The notes under the pieces were generated by a model that was not told where the DNA came from, did no database searches, and saw only the letters and a list, made by a program, of their open reading frames with translations. DNA of 64,000 nucleotides from Magnolia sinica (taxonomy: Eukaryota > Streptophyta > Magnoliopsida > Magnoliales > Magnoliaceae): the NCBI RefSeq assembly GCF_029962835.1, contig NC_080588.1, forward strand, positions 65,806,001 to 65,870,000, read 5' to 3'. The translations under genes were made by a program, and so were the position numbers. Below, piece after piece: positions 1 to 9,972 of the stretch. Numbering within the stretch: the stretch's first letter is position 1; each line of letters opens with the position of its first letter.

Positions 1-1259
1 TATTAGATGGCATAACAAAAATAAGTTTGAAGGGTCAGTATTCTCTTCTTTGGCATTTTGGTAATTTGGAATCCTATTAGATGGCATAACAAAAATAAGT
101 TTGAAGGGTCAGTATTCTCTTTCTTTGCTGTTGAAAGATGTTTCGTCGGGCTTTTGGTGGGTGTTCACGGTGGTGTATGGACCGAATAAACCAAGTTTAA
201 GACCATTATTCAGGGCGAAATTAGATGGTTGTAGGAATAAGTGGTCATTACCATGGTGTGTGTGGCGAGATTTTAACGTAGTAAGATTTACTTTTGAGAA
301 GTTAAATGGGGGAAAGATTAATTGTAGCATGAAGAATTTTTCAGAATGGGTCTTAAAGAATGAACTAGTTGATCTACCAATGGGTACAGTGAAATTCATG
401 TGGTCTAATGGTCAGGCCAGAGTAATCAAGTTGAAGTTGGATCGTTTCTTATTATCTTCAGATTAGGTTGAGAAATTTTCTCTAGTGCAACAGAGAGGTT
501 TGCCAATGTCACTTTCTTATCACTGTTCGATATCGATAGAATTGGATTAGGAGGATTGGGGCACGTGTCCTTTTAGATTTGAGCCTTTTGGCTTTAAATA
601 AAGGGATTCTCAAAAAAGGTTCATGAATGGTGCTGGTCATTCTCAGTTAAGGGAAGACCAAGTTTTGTCATGTTTCAGAAATTAAAGATGCTGAAAAGCA
701 AAAATTAATGTTTGGAAGAAAGTAGTCATGGGAAATAGAGAAGAGGAGACATTGAAATTATTAAATGAGATTCAAAGGCTTGATGTTAAGGAAGAGGAAG
801 GTGAGTTATTAGATGAAGAAAGAGCATGGAGGAAAGTTTATAGTGCTAAGCATAACGTTAGACTGAGGGAAGAAGAGATAAAATGGTGGCAGCGTTCTAG
901 AGCTTTATGGCTAAAAGAGGGCGACAAAAACATAAAGTTCTTCCATACTATGGCAAGTGCTCGAGCTAGAGTAAACTTACTTTCGTGATGGTCAAAGGGA
1001 AAAGGCTTGAAGGTAAAGCAAACGTGTGCAATGGGATTGAGCAAATTTATAAGAAATTGTGACTTTGGAAGGCTGGAAGAGGCCTCTGCTTGATAATTTA
1101 CCAATTGATGCTGTTTCAAGGGAGGCGGTCGAGGGTTTAGAGAAAGTCTTCTCAGAGGATGAAATAAAGAGGTCAGAATTTAATATGGGCAGTGACAAAG
1201 CTCTCAGGCCAGATGGATTCCTAATTGTGTTCTTTCAAAAGTTTTGGGAGCAAGTAAAA

Positions 1260-1755
1260 GGGCTATGGTTATTCTGAATATATGCTGCATGTGTATGCAA
1301 GACGGAGAGTCTGTTGACCATTTATTTTTGCATTACTCTTTCTCGAGGCTGACTTAGGCGGATATTCTGGGTCGATTCCAAATTAGGTGGACCATGCCGA
1401 ATTCAGTGGATTCTTGCTTGCTAGCGTTGCCTGGCGTCAACCTTCCAAGTATTAAGAAGTCTATTTGAAGAATGCCTTTACTCGCCATATGGTGGGCGGT
1501 TTGGGAGGAAAGGAATGCGAGATGCTTTGACAAATCCAAAAAGTCGATAGATAGTGTCGCCTTGAGAGACAGATTATTGGTTTTAGAATGGACGATGTCC
1601 AACCCCATTACAAAGGGATTTTTTGTAATCTAGATTTCTTAGTTGTTTAGCAGGGTTGCTGTCTCAGTGTCCTTGGCTCTCTTTTTGTTTTGCTATTTTT
1701 TCTTTTTGGGTTTTGCCATTAATAAAATTTGTTGCCTTAAAAAAAAGAAAAAAAG
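1260..1755 (+). mobile_element. 5'-truncated LINE 3' end nested in another LINE
   Basis: The segment carries only the ORF2 zinc-knuckle C-terminus (ESVDHLFLHYSFSRL, WAVWEERNARCF), a 3' UTR and an A-rich tail. It is flanked by an 8-bp duplication AAGTAAAA (1252-1259 and 1756-1763). Removing it joins the host LINE reading FWEQVK directly to SDVIGFINEFYENG, which shows that it is a clean insertion. Confidence 0.85.
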
Positions 1756-2157
1756 AAGTAAAATCAGACGTGATTGGGTTCATTAATGAATTTTATGAGA
1801 ATGGCTCTGTCTTCAGAGTTAGGTGCAACTTTTATTGCGCTTATTCTAAAGAAGGGGTAGAGTTCTTGAAAGATTTTAGGCCTATTAGCCTTCGCGGGGG
1901 CTACAAGATTCCAAGAGGTTATTGAGGAGTTATTTCCAAATCTCAAGGGGCATTTGTAACACAGAGTGATAGCGGATAGCGCTTTGCTAGCACATGAGTG
2001 TATAGATTCATGCAGTTGGAAAGGTAGCAAAGGCGTTGTATGGAAATTGGATATTGAAAAAACATGCGATCATGTGAACTGGGAATTCCTAGATTATATG
2101 TTATGGCATTTGGGTTGTGGTGACAAATGGCAGGGCTGGATTCATTCATGTGCATGG

Positions 2158-2240
2158 TGTCCCGTAATGGCCGTTATGAGGTCATAAAGGCCGTTACAAA
2201 AAGGTAGCGGTGGCCGTTACACGTTACTTGGTCGTAAATC
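2158..2240. repeat. fragment of the GTAACGGCC hAT-type MITE
   Basis: Short stretch with repeated GGCCGTTA/TAACGGCC-like words (GTAATGGCCGTTATG, GGTGGCCGTTACACG). It resembles the intact element at 10583-10845, which also sits inside a LINE. No ends or target duplication are clear here. Confidence 0.45.
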
Positions 2241-2395
2241 TTCGGTAGAGCAAAAGGGCATGTAATGGAGTGGGCTCTATCTTCAAGGGTTATTGCTCAA
2301 TTCTCAGATAATTGGCTTGAGCTGTAGTTGTCTTTTTTTGTCCTTATATTATTTAGCCTTCGGCCTCTTTTTGAATAAAATTGTCATCGTTCCAA

Positions 2396-2515
2396 AAAAA
2401 TAATCAGGCAGTGGATGTCCTGATTGTTGTCTGGTGTTTTTTGCTGGCTGTGGCTAGCTGTTGTATTATTTTGCCTACTGGCTCTTTAATAAAACATATT
2501 GCTTCTCTAAAAAAA
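2396..2515 (+). mobile_element. LINE 3' UTR fragment with A-rich tail
   Basis: About 110 bp resembling the 3' UTR of the other LINEs (TTTTGCCTACTGGCTCTTTAATAAAA-like signal), ending in an A-rich run. It has no coding sequence and is the third successive same-strand LINE 3' end in this intron. Confidence 0.55.
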
Positions 2516-2667
2516 CAATAATAAATAAAAATAAAGACATTATGGTGTTTAGCCTGTATAGTAAAGTTGCTTTTTTACACCCCATATTTCATTTAATTTG
2601 ATGATATGTTCTGCTTTCTCAATTGTTTGTTTTCTATCCTTTGTTCTGATGTAATGTTAATTTTCAG

Positions 2668-2724
2668 ATGAGGGTGGAGGGTCTTTCAGCAAGTAAGACA
2701 GCACATTTCTCTGTTATCTTGGAA
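2668..2724 (+). CDS. CIPK kinase C-terminal region, exon (57 bp)
   Basis: This is the first visible exon of a CBL-interacting serine/threonine protein kinase (CIPK/SnRK3), a cytosolic kinase activated by calcium-sensing CBL proteins. It reads MRVEGLSASKTAHFSVILE, the start of the phosphatase-interaction (PPI) region after the NAF/FISL motif. It lies between a TTTTCAG acceptor and a GTAAGA donor. Its ATG is an internal Met, since the kinase domain and NAF motif must lie in exons left of the window. The upstream intron contains the LINE nest at 1-2510. I recognise the family by motif; the subgroup (the intron-rich CIPK3/8/9/23/24 type) is inferred. Confidence 0.85.
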
Positions 2725-2856
2725 GTAAGATCCCTGTTGTCACTTAATCATTTGTTGTTATTGGTTCTTCTCCCCTCCGTAATTTTGCATGTAACTTATT
2801 GTGGGCTTCAACAAGACCCATTTCAATTTTTATCCCATCATTGGAAAACTGAGCAG

Positions 2857-2931
2857 ATTTTTGAAGTTGCTCCCTCATTTTTCATGGTGGACATTCAGAA
2901 AGCAGCAGGAGATGCAGATGAATTTCTGAAG
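2857..2931 (+). CDS. CIPK kinase C-terminal region, exon (75 bp)
   Basis: Second visible CIPK exon, 25 codons: IFEVAPSFFMVDIQKAAGDADEFLK. FEVAPS...VD(I/V)(Q/R)KA.GD is the hallmark of the CIPK PPI region. An acceptor GAGCAG precedes it and a GTCAGA donor follows; both boundaries are phase 0. The intron before it is only 132 bp and the intron after it is 1,350 bp. Read without splicing, the frame stays open from 2668 to 3162, but the intron part has no family similarity. Confidence 0.9.
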
Positions 2932-4281
2932 GTCAGAGTCAAGACTCCACTCTTTTACAGTGACTGCTTGCTTAACCATTATAGCAGTAAATTGTGTATC
3001 TGCATGTGTGTTGGTATGGTACCCAGATATGGGAAGTCAGGCATGGAAGCTTCCATATGTGATAGTAGAATCGAGGATAGCATCTCCCATTTCATTTTTA
3101 TTCCCAAAACCATATCATCCATGTACCTCCTTTCATACCCTCTTCTATCTTTTTGCACATGATCATTTATGTCCCCTCTTATAAATATCCTCTCTCAATT
3201 TATACTTCCTTGAATTAGTCCATTAATGCCTACTTAGAATGGTCTCTTATTTCTTTCCTCTAATCCTACTTACAGTGTGTGTACTATGCACTCATGAGAC
3301 TGTTATCTCATCTTGCAAGTTGCAACCAAAGTTGTATTAGTAAAATCCTATTGCTTACTCTCCTAACATTTGCACCTTTTTTTTTTCCAGATCCATCTAC
3401 CAATATCCCTACCCATTTCTATTTTTGACCCTTCCTAGTACCAAAATTTATATCCATCAAATGTCCTAGATTTTGCCCCCTCTACTTGTTCTCTTGTGCA
3501 CAAGCTACGTTAACCCTCATTTGCTTCATCATATCCACTAACTCAATACTCTCTACATGTCATAAAGTTCCTACATTCCATGTGCAAGATGAATCTTATT
3601 CTCCTAGATGAATCTAAAAATAAAACATGATGCCTTTGAATCATGTCAAAAGATGTCAAAGATGCATGTCTATGTCAACACAACAGGAACCCTATAAGTC
3701 CTGGGGCCTTGTTACATAGTTGCTATCTTCACCAAGTGATCATGCGGTTTTAATCTGTTACATGCAGTTTGATGGGTCATATCTAAGATCTTACTTATGG
3801 TAGTTTCTTCATGGTAAATTATTAAAGTAACCTGTTTCATCTCAAAGTTCAAGAACCAGTTCATGAATTTGCAAATCGTAGTTAAGACTGATAAATAAAA
3901 TGTGGTCAGTTTCAAAAGCGAAAAGAAAGGCAGGATGACTTTTTTTCTTTTTGAAGGGTGGACCTGTCTTCTTCTTCTTATTTTATTTTATTTGTGGCAC
4001 TTTTCAATATACCATTTTATGTGTCCATTGGTCATATCTGAAACTGAAAGCTTCTCCCAGTTACCGTTTGCAACTACATGAAATGATTGTTTGATGAAAA
4101 TTAGGTTATTTCGGTTGGAAAAACAATGTTATTTGGTTTTCCTTAACAATGGTCATGGAATTTGATTTCCCCCTTTTTTTTCTTTTCTTTTCTTTCCTCA
4201 CATTGTTTATATTGAATTTCCTGCTTGTCATTTGCCAAATCTTATCATTGTGACTATATCATTTGGGTAATTCCTTCGCAG

Positions 4282-4374
4282 TTCTACAAGAATTTCTGTA
4301 GCAATCTTGATGACATCATCTGGAACCCACCTGTAGAAACAAGCAAACCGCGAAACTCCAGGACCAGGCGCTGA
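4282..4374 (+). CDS. CIPK kinase, terminal exon
   Basis: Last exon after a TTCGCAG acceptor. It encodes FYKNFCSNLDDIIWNPP and a short basic tail ending NSRTRR, then TGA. FYKN.C..L.DI(I/V)W is the conserved end of CIPK kinases, so the three exons join to a normal C-terminus with all phases agreeing. The variable tail after IIW is typical of the family. I see nothing broken in these exons; whether the whole gene works depends on exons outside the window. Confidence 0.9.
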   Translation, partial: FYKNFCSNLDDIIWNPPVETSKPRNSRTRR

Positions 4375-4424
4375 TATCCTTTTTTTAAATCTTGTATGAG
4401 CCAATGTTGTTGTAGATTAACCTA

Positions 4425-4512
4425 GGTTTTAGTCTGAAGCTCAATTGGGCGGTGCTGTATGCAACTTTGAGGTTGCAGGCTCATCCCGGCTCACCAAAAA
4501 AAAAAAAAAACA
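4425..4512 (+). mobile_element. tRNA-derived SINE-like element with A tail
   Basis: Contains an A-box-like word (AAGCTCAATTGG, from about 4437), a B-box-like word (GGTTGCAGGCTCATCCC, from about 4471) and a run of A at 4496-4510. This is the layout of a plant tRNA-derived SINE. It lies about 50 bp past the CIPK stop codon and so is probably in its 3' UTR. Confidence 0.5.
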
Positions 4513-5917
4513 ATTTTCTTATCATTTTGAGTATGTAAATCTATCCTCTTGACTTTTCTTGAATTTTTATAGAGGATAAGAGGTGATAGATGGTATGGTT
4601 GAGTTTGGTATATGATGAGGTTTCTGATTTTATTTTATTTTTCTTTCTGTTTTTCCATTCAATCTTAGCTACTTAGCCGCCTTCATTAAGCTTACAAACT
4701 GTTTAGTTATTGTGACCCCATCTTAAGTTGTATGCTGATCCTCATTCAATCTATGACAAGGCTGACCGAAACAAACAAAAGACCTTTTTCTTCTGATTGA
4801 TCTCCGCTACAAAATACTGGGAAGCATGATAAGTGTTTGGTGTTTCTCAACTCCAAATTGTGCCTTGCTCCAAATGCACACTCAATGGGCCCCACCATGG
4901 GTGGACTTCCTGAAGAATCCAAACTGATTGGGGAATCCTATAAGATTTCTAAATTATAAATGAAGGCCCTCCAGCTGGTCGGTGGAAAATGGGGATGTTG
5001 CAATTTGGATTAAGGTGTGAAACATGTAATTAGTCCGTGTAGGTGTAGATCTTCTACGCAGCAAAAGAATGCTCACTTTTTTTTTTGTCAGTATTAAATG
5101 AGTTTCGATTTGAAAGGAAAAGGGAGGAAGAAGAAGGAAAAACAGCAGATTACAACAAAGAGAAGCTCCAACCAGAAGAGATTGGAGATTAGACCCATCT
5201 TGGCAAAACCATTTATCAAAAATCCTAAAACTGGAGTTGACTAAATGTTCAGCTGGGTCAGATGGACGCAGACTCTACCCAACTTGATATTTTATAATTA
5301 GAATTTAATAATATTAGCAATAATAATCTATATTTATGTAAAAAGAGGGGCAATTTACCGACTGAATCTACCGATCCACGCAAGGGGCAGATAGAATGGG
5401 CTTATGTGACCCGTCAGATTTCTGTGAACCACCACAGTTCTGCCTCTCTCATTTTCAGGACTGCTGCCTAGGTCAAGGTGGGGCCTTCAAACATGGAAAA
5501 TAAGAGACGGCTGAGGTTTGATAGCAATTTTTTGCTGAGACCAAGCCTATGCATGAAGATACCCCGTTTATGGTTTTTCATGGCAATGTTATAAATATTG
5601 ATATCAGTCCCAAAATCAACCAAACAGATATATATGACCGATTGAATATTGGTCGTATCACCGCCAGTATCGGTATTGAATGTAGAATTTTCAATGACCC
5701 CGTGAATAAATGCCATATACCTGAAGCATCTATACATTTGTAATGAAAAAGAAGTCAAGGTGTATACATACATATACACATACATACATATAGATAGAGA
5801 TTAATAACAATACAATTCATGATGTTGATGATATTGTGACTTGTTTTCGTGATTGGTCCCTAGATAACATGCCAATGCATAGATCCATACCATTTTTTTA
5901 AAAAAATTCTTGGGCTG
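4513..5917. other. CIPK 3' flank, no gene seen
   Basis: AT-rich DNA between convergent genes. A poly-T stretch near 5078 and A/G-rich DNA to 5170 may be a LINE tail in antisense. At 5585-5700 words such as GATATCAGTCCC, GACCGATTGAATATTGGTCG and AGTATCGGTATTG resemble a degenerate palindromic MITE. I see no supportable exon. Confidence 0.4.
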
Positions 5918-6295
5918 GGTGAGGAAGCTCGCAAGGCCATCGATTGACTCAATGATGCTAAGGTCAAACATAGGAGAATCAGTGCTGTCCTGTCCAGGTT
6001 GAAAGGGGAAAGCTCAGAGTTTCTCATGAGAGCACAGGAGCTGAAATTGCAAAAGCTCAGGTCATATCTTTGGCCCTGGAAACAGTGCAGAAACCTCTTG
6101 AAATGTCACGGTCACCCAAGCACCTGCATGGTGGTCGAGGAGCCCAGGAACTTACCCCAATACCTTCAATGAAGGGGGACTTTAAAGTTGCCCTCTTGCA
6201 TCATAGCTTCCAACCTCGAAATGGCCACGCACAAAGAGGTCACAGAGGAGGTTTGCGGATTCCTTTGCAGTGGAGAGAGGTTTTGCTCTGATCAG
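5918..6295 (+). pseudogene. unrecognised degenerate coding-like fragment
   Basis: Adjacent frames read like protein: EEARKAID, NDAKVKHRRISAVLSRLKG, SSEFLMRAQELKLQKL, then VISLALETVQKPLEMS in another frame. The composition (Lys/Arg/Glu-rich helix) looks like a former coding region that now needs frame changes. I do not recognise the family. It could be a processed pseudogene or a transposon remnant. It lies beyond the 3' end of the isocitrate dehydrogenase gene, on the opposite strand. Confidence 0.3.
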
Positions 6296-6884
6296 CTTTA
6301 GTGGGGATTACAAAGTTTAAGTGCATAAATTATAATTCCATCAGCTCATTTTTAAGAGACTGGATAATGCACTTGTTCAAGTGCATTCCCCTATAACCGA
6401 GGCCGTGGGTTCAATTACTTCCCTCCTCCCTTCACATTTAAATGTTTACATTGCGATTCACCAAGTCTCTTGGTTTGAGTCACTGCAATTCGCATTGGGT
6501 CCACCAAGTGATCAAGTCACTCAAGAGTATTTTAGAATAGGGACAAAACCATCAGCTACGTTTCCTTCCCTAATAGTATGAATAAAAAGAAACTGAAAGA
6601 TCCCTCAATTCCTAACAAATACCATCAAAGTCCAAAAGGCTCTTCAATGTGAGAAAAATACTAATTATACAAAAATGGATTATTCTATTCATTCACGCTT
6701 ATTCAAGCATTCCCAATACCTCTTGGACTGAAGATACTTGATTATTCCCCCCCTCTTCCCGCAAAAAAAGGTTAACAGTTGCTTATGTAGGAAGAGAGAA
6801 AAATAAGAAATTTAAATATTACGTGGGCAATTACGGTGTTACCGTTTGGCTGAATAATGGATTACAGGAGAACATAGACCGGGA

Positions 6885-7159
6885 TCAGTCCATCACTGCT
6901 ATGACTGCATCAACAACTTCTTGGGTGGTGCTGGTTCCTCCTAGATCTTTGGTCCGGTACCTGCCTTCTTCTATCACACTCTTGACAGCTGTCTCTAAAC
7001 GATCAGCAAACGAAGGGAACTGCAAGTGCCTCAACATCATTGCTGATGATAGAAGCAATGCAACTGGATTCGCTTTCTTCTGCTCCAATATCTTCTCACT
7101 TCCTACATTGCCTGCAGATGCGCCTTGCTCGAAAATGGCATGATCGGCACCAACATTGC
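6885..7159 (-). CDS. IDH: NAD-isocitrate dehydrogenase regulatory subunit, exon 4 (last)
   Basis: Terminal exon (275 bp) of the gene that starts at 15832. It encodes the C-terminus with NVGADHAIFEQGASAGNVG, ANPVALLLSSAMMLRHLQF, ADRLETAVKSVIEEGR and TSTTQEVVDAVIAVMD, then TGA at 6885-6887. It starts after a CATTGCAG acceptor with two bases of a split Gly codon, matching the single base left by exon 3. The text is close to Arabidopsis IDH1, a regulatory subunit of the mitochondrial enzyme that oxidises isocitrate to 2-oxoglutarate with NAD+ in the TCA cycle. Confidence 0.95.
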
Positions 7160-8123
7160 CTGCAATGGCAGTATGTGTGATCGGGAAGTTTTACAGGTAA
7201 GGTCAGAAGCTACATGTATACAACATAACCAACCTGCAATGCAGTAAGCTCAGTGGGCACATTAAACAATGGTTGGCAGGAATCTCACATGCATTTCAAA
7301 ATGCGAACTTAATATAATTTGTGCATTTTAAAATCCATGTTAAGATTCCTGCTTGCCAGTATTGGATGGTGGGAGATGTGCACACCGACTCTCAGTGAAA
7401 CTGTGTACATACTTTTCCCTCACAAAAATAAGATGAATTGCATGATCCTCATGCTGAGGATATGCATGACATCATGGGTTTGAGTGCCCATTGTGGTGAA
7501 ATTCCACTGTGGTGTGAGTGTGTGTGGGGTGTGAGTGCGTGTGTAAAAATAAAAAATAAAAATCTGAGGATATACATAGTATCCTCCAATCTAAGTCTTT
7601 AGAAGTGGGCCTAAGGTTAGATGACTAGATCATTTGGAGAAAATGGTCAAAAGATTTTATGGCTAGGATCTTCCAGTCTGGGAGACTTTCCAGAAACACT
7701 CCATGGCGGATGCTGTCTGAATAAAAAACTAAATTAATTTTTTAATTTTTTTTTAAGAAGAGGGATAAGAAGATGCCGTCTGACTGATGGTCTGAAACAC
7801 AACCATGGGCTCCACTTTTACAAATGATTCTGATGGGATGTTTGGAAGAACATACCAGGGAAACCAAGGCATGTGATCAAGGGAACCTTGGTCCCAGTAA
7901 ATCATTCTTGCAGATATCAATTGAGTCATGGAGAACTCATCTGATGAACAAGTTACTGTGACCCTAATAATTTGAGATTCACAATTCAATACAGAAGCCG
8001 GCAGTTATTTCTAGCAACCATGAAAGTAATCGGAAACTAATGCAGAATAATATATGGTTAAAAATCACAGCACAGAAACAGAAAGAAATCCAAAACAGTG
8101 GAGTCCGATGGTGTCTAAAATAC

Positions 8124-8202
8124 CTCCTGGCATGACACCTGTGCCTCCAGCAATACCCGCTGCTGTGTTCGACACCAGATTGCCATAGAGATTTGGTGTC
8201 AC
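8124..8202 (-). CDS. IDH: NAD-isocitrate dehydrogenase regulatory subunit, exon 3
   Basis: A 79-bp exon reading VTPNLYGNLVSNTAAGIAGGTGVMPG plus the first base of a Gly codon. This is the NLYGN / IAGG..VMPGG segment of the isocitrate/isopropylmalate dehydrogenase fold near the nucleotide-binding region. It is bounded by a TTTGCAG acceptor and a GTATTT donor. Intron 3 (7160-8123) shows no clear element. Confidence 0.95.
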
Positions 8203-8449
8203 CTGCAAATGTCAACAAGGCTTCATTAGCTTCCGTGTAGGAGAGTAAAGTGGCATGGGTTGCAATTTTAGGGGCTTGAAAGGTTTCAAGCCTGATTTTT
8301 GAATTGCTGGTGTCAGGCAGATCAGGCCGGGCATATTAGAATTTTAGCATTTGCTCAGCTTGACACCATCCCATTGCTAACCCTACAAGTGTGTGCGAGG
8401 CAGATCCAAAATTTAAAAGACAATATTACCATTCTTACATGTATCATAC

Positions 8450-8845
8450 TTTAAAAACCCGAAATTCGACTCAACTCCATATGCAGACAGGTTAGGTTGA
8501 CTCGAAGACTCGCCTCAACTCAGTATTTAACAATGAAGTTAAAAAGTATTTAAAATAATAATAAATATTTGAATTAGAAGAATGACTAATGGCTAAACAA
8601 GCAGCAGATATACCGCATAGCTAGTTGGTAATGATGCAATGCAGGATCACAGATTCGAATCTGCTTTTGCGCATTTAATTTTTTGTTTTTTTTAATTAAT
8701 AAAGACATTTAAACAGTGAATGACTTGGTTTAAGTCTCACTGAGTCTCACTCTGTAACAAGTTTCTCTGACTCAGCTCAAAATCTTGTCGAGTCGAGTAG
8801 ACTCAGCCGAGCTTCAAGTCGAGTCACTGAGTTTTAAAACTGTGA
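8450..8845. repeat. degenerate inverted-repeat element rich in GACTC/GAGTC
   Basis: Left part (ACTTTAAAAACCCGAAATTCG, GACTCGAAGACTCGCC) and right part (GTCGAGTCACTGAGTTTTAAAACTG) are roughly inverted to each other, like a MITE. Similar wording occurs at 57690-57870. The tRNA-like segment at 8613-8676 lies inside it, within IDH intron 2. Confidence 0.35.
8613..8676 (+). mobile_element. tRNA-like SINE head
   Basis: GCATAGCTAGTTGGTAATG resembles a tRNA D-arm/A box and CAGATTCGAATCTG resembles a T-arm/B box (a perfect 14-bp palindrome). T-rich DNA follows. The spacing is tRNA-like but there is no convincing acceptor stem, so a SINE head is more likely than a tRNA gene. Confidence 0.35.
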
Positions 8846-8949
8846 CATGTACATTTCTTTCATTACAAACCTCATTCATTATGATAAATACTGCACTTGT
8901 TCATAAAAAACAATAGTAAAATTCCTTGTAGCTGCTATGGGAGATTGGT

Positions 8950-9945
8950 GCTCTTTGACATGGAGAGTAACAAATGTGATGCGGACACAAGCGCATTCAA
9001 GGTGTACCAACGAAGAAAGCGCCAACCACAAGTGCCGTCCTTATGGATAAGCGACTATTGAGGAGCTGAAGACCTTTCACATGTGATTGGACATATAGAA
9101 GACCCCACTTAGGGAAGACACATGTGAAGGAATATTGGAGAAAGAAGACCGAGCACCCAAACTTTCCCATACTTATGTTATTTGCGCGTTTTTGACTTAG
9201 TTAGGGGTCTTTTAGTAATTTTATGTCTTTATTTGCTTATCCTAGGGGTATTTTAGTAATTTTATGTCTTTATTTGCTTATTTAAGTGGGCTAAAGCCCT
9301 AAACTCGAATTTTAACTATTGATTAATGAAAAGCAAACCCTTTGGTTGCCTCCTTCCTCTCTTCTCTCTAATGGTGCTTCTTCTCTTCCCTTGATCTTCT
9401 TCTTCTAATTTCTTCTTGTGCCCCTCCAACTTCTTCAAGGTAATAATTTTCTTCCTTCTATTTTCCAGTTTTGGCTAATCCTTCTTCGATCAAAATCTTG
9501 AGAACCGATCTAAAACCCTAAACCCCCAAATTTTCAAATCCCTAATCCGAGAAACTTCTTGGTTCTTCGGACTAGTGATCTTCGTTGATCGATTGGGTGT
9601 GACCATGCAAGATCGGGAGGTCTCATCCCTCGCCGGATCCAACCTAAGTAGTAATTGAATTCCATAATCCATGGTTGTGGTGATGACCCGCTCCATTGCA
9701 TGTTTCCTTTATGATTTTCTCAGTTATGATGATTACTGTTAGAATTTTAGATCATTTATTCCTTTATTTCCGCTGTTTAATTGTGTTCATGAGTATGCAT
9801 CATAATTAGGGCTGTCCTGCGTCAAAATAAGGTGGCAGCTAGGCTCGCTAGAGTGAGTCACTAGCTGTTGGCCCTTGATGCATCTTTCATAGTATTTGAT
9901 TTTCTTTCTTCAATAAAATTCGATCATCTTTCAGGCAAAAAACAA
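8950..9945 (+). mobile_element. probable LTR-like non-coding insertion
   Basis: About 1 kb in IDH intron 2 with no ORF. It has promoter-like text (TTATTTAAGTGGGC, then AAGCCCTAAAC), a T/C-rich leader and a late AATAAAA signal. A ~40 bp direct repeat (TTTTAGTAATTTTATGTC) occurs twice at 9200-9290. This layout fits a solo LTR fossil. I could not fix its ends or a target duplication, so the family is unknown. Confidence 0.35.
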
Positions 9946-9972
9946 ATATAACAAAAATGAAGAAGCATGAAA

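Larger units (their letters stand above)
1..2395 (+). mobile_element. L1-type LINE, broken, 5' end outside window
   Basis: Several frames of one plant L1 ORF2 follow in order. At 101-466 there is an endonuclease-like segment with WRDFNVV in place of the usual GDFN. A charged linker lies at 728-988 (KEGDKNIKFFH). The pre-RT segment at 1059-1259 has DKALRPDGF. Reverse transcriptase pieces follow from 1764 (INEFYENG, DFRPISL) to 2155 (KLDIEKTCDHVNWEFLDYML). The C-terminal end and an A-rich tail lie near 2260-2395 (ALSSRVIAQFSDNWLEL then AATAAAATTG and poly-A). The catalytic YADD region is missing, so it is internally deleted and inactive. A second LINE is inserted at 1260-1755. It lies in the intron upstream of the CIPK exons, in the same orientation. 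Confidence 0.85.

Noticed and set aside
2668-3162. 164-residue open frame read as one exon
   Set aside because: Donor and acceptor signals at 2725 and 2856 and CIPK similarity on either side show that the middle 132 bp is an intron that happens to stay open.
6360-6550. Second SINE-like segment near GTGGGTTCAATTAC
   Set aside because: A weak B-box-like word only, with no matching A box at the right distance and no tail.
8613-8676. Possible tRNA gene
   Set aside because: D-arm and T-arm text is present but there is no pairing acceptor stem or clear anticodon arm, so a SINE head fits better.
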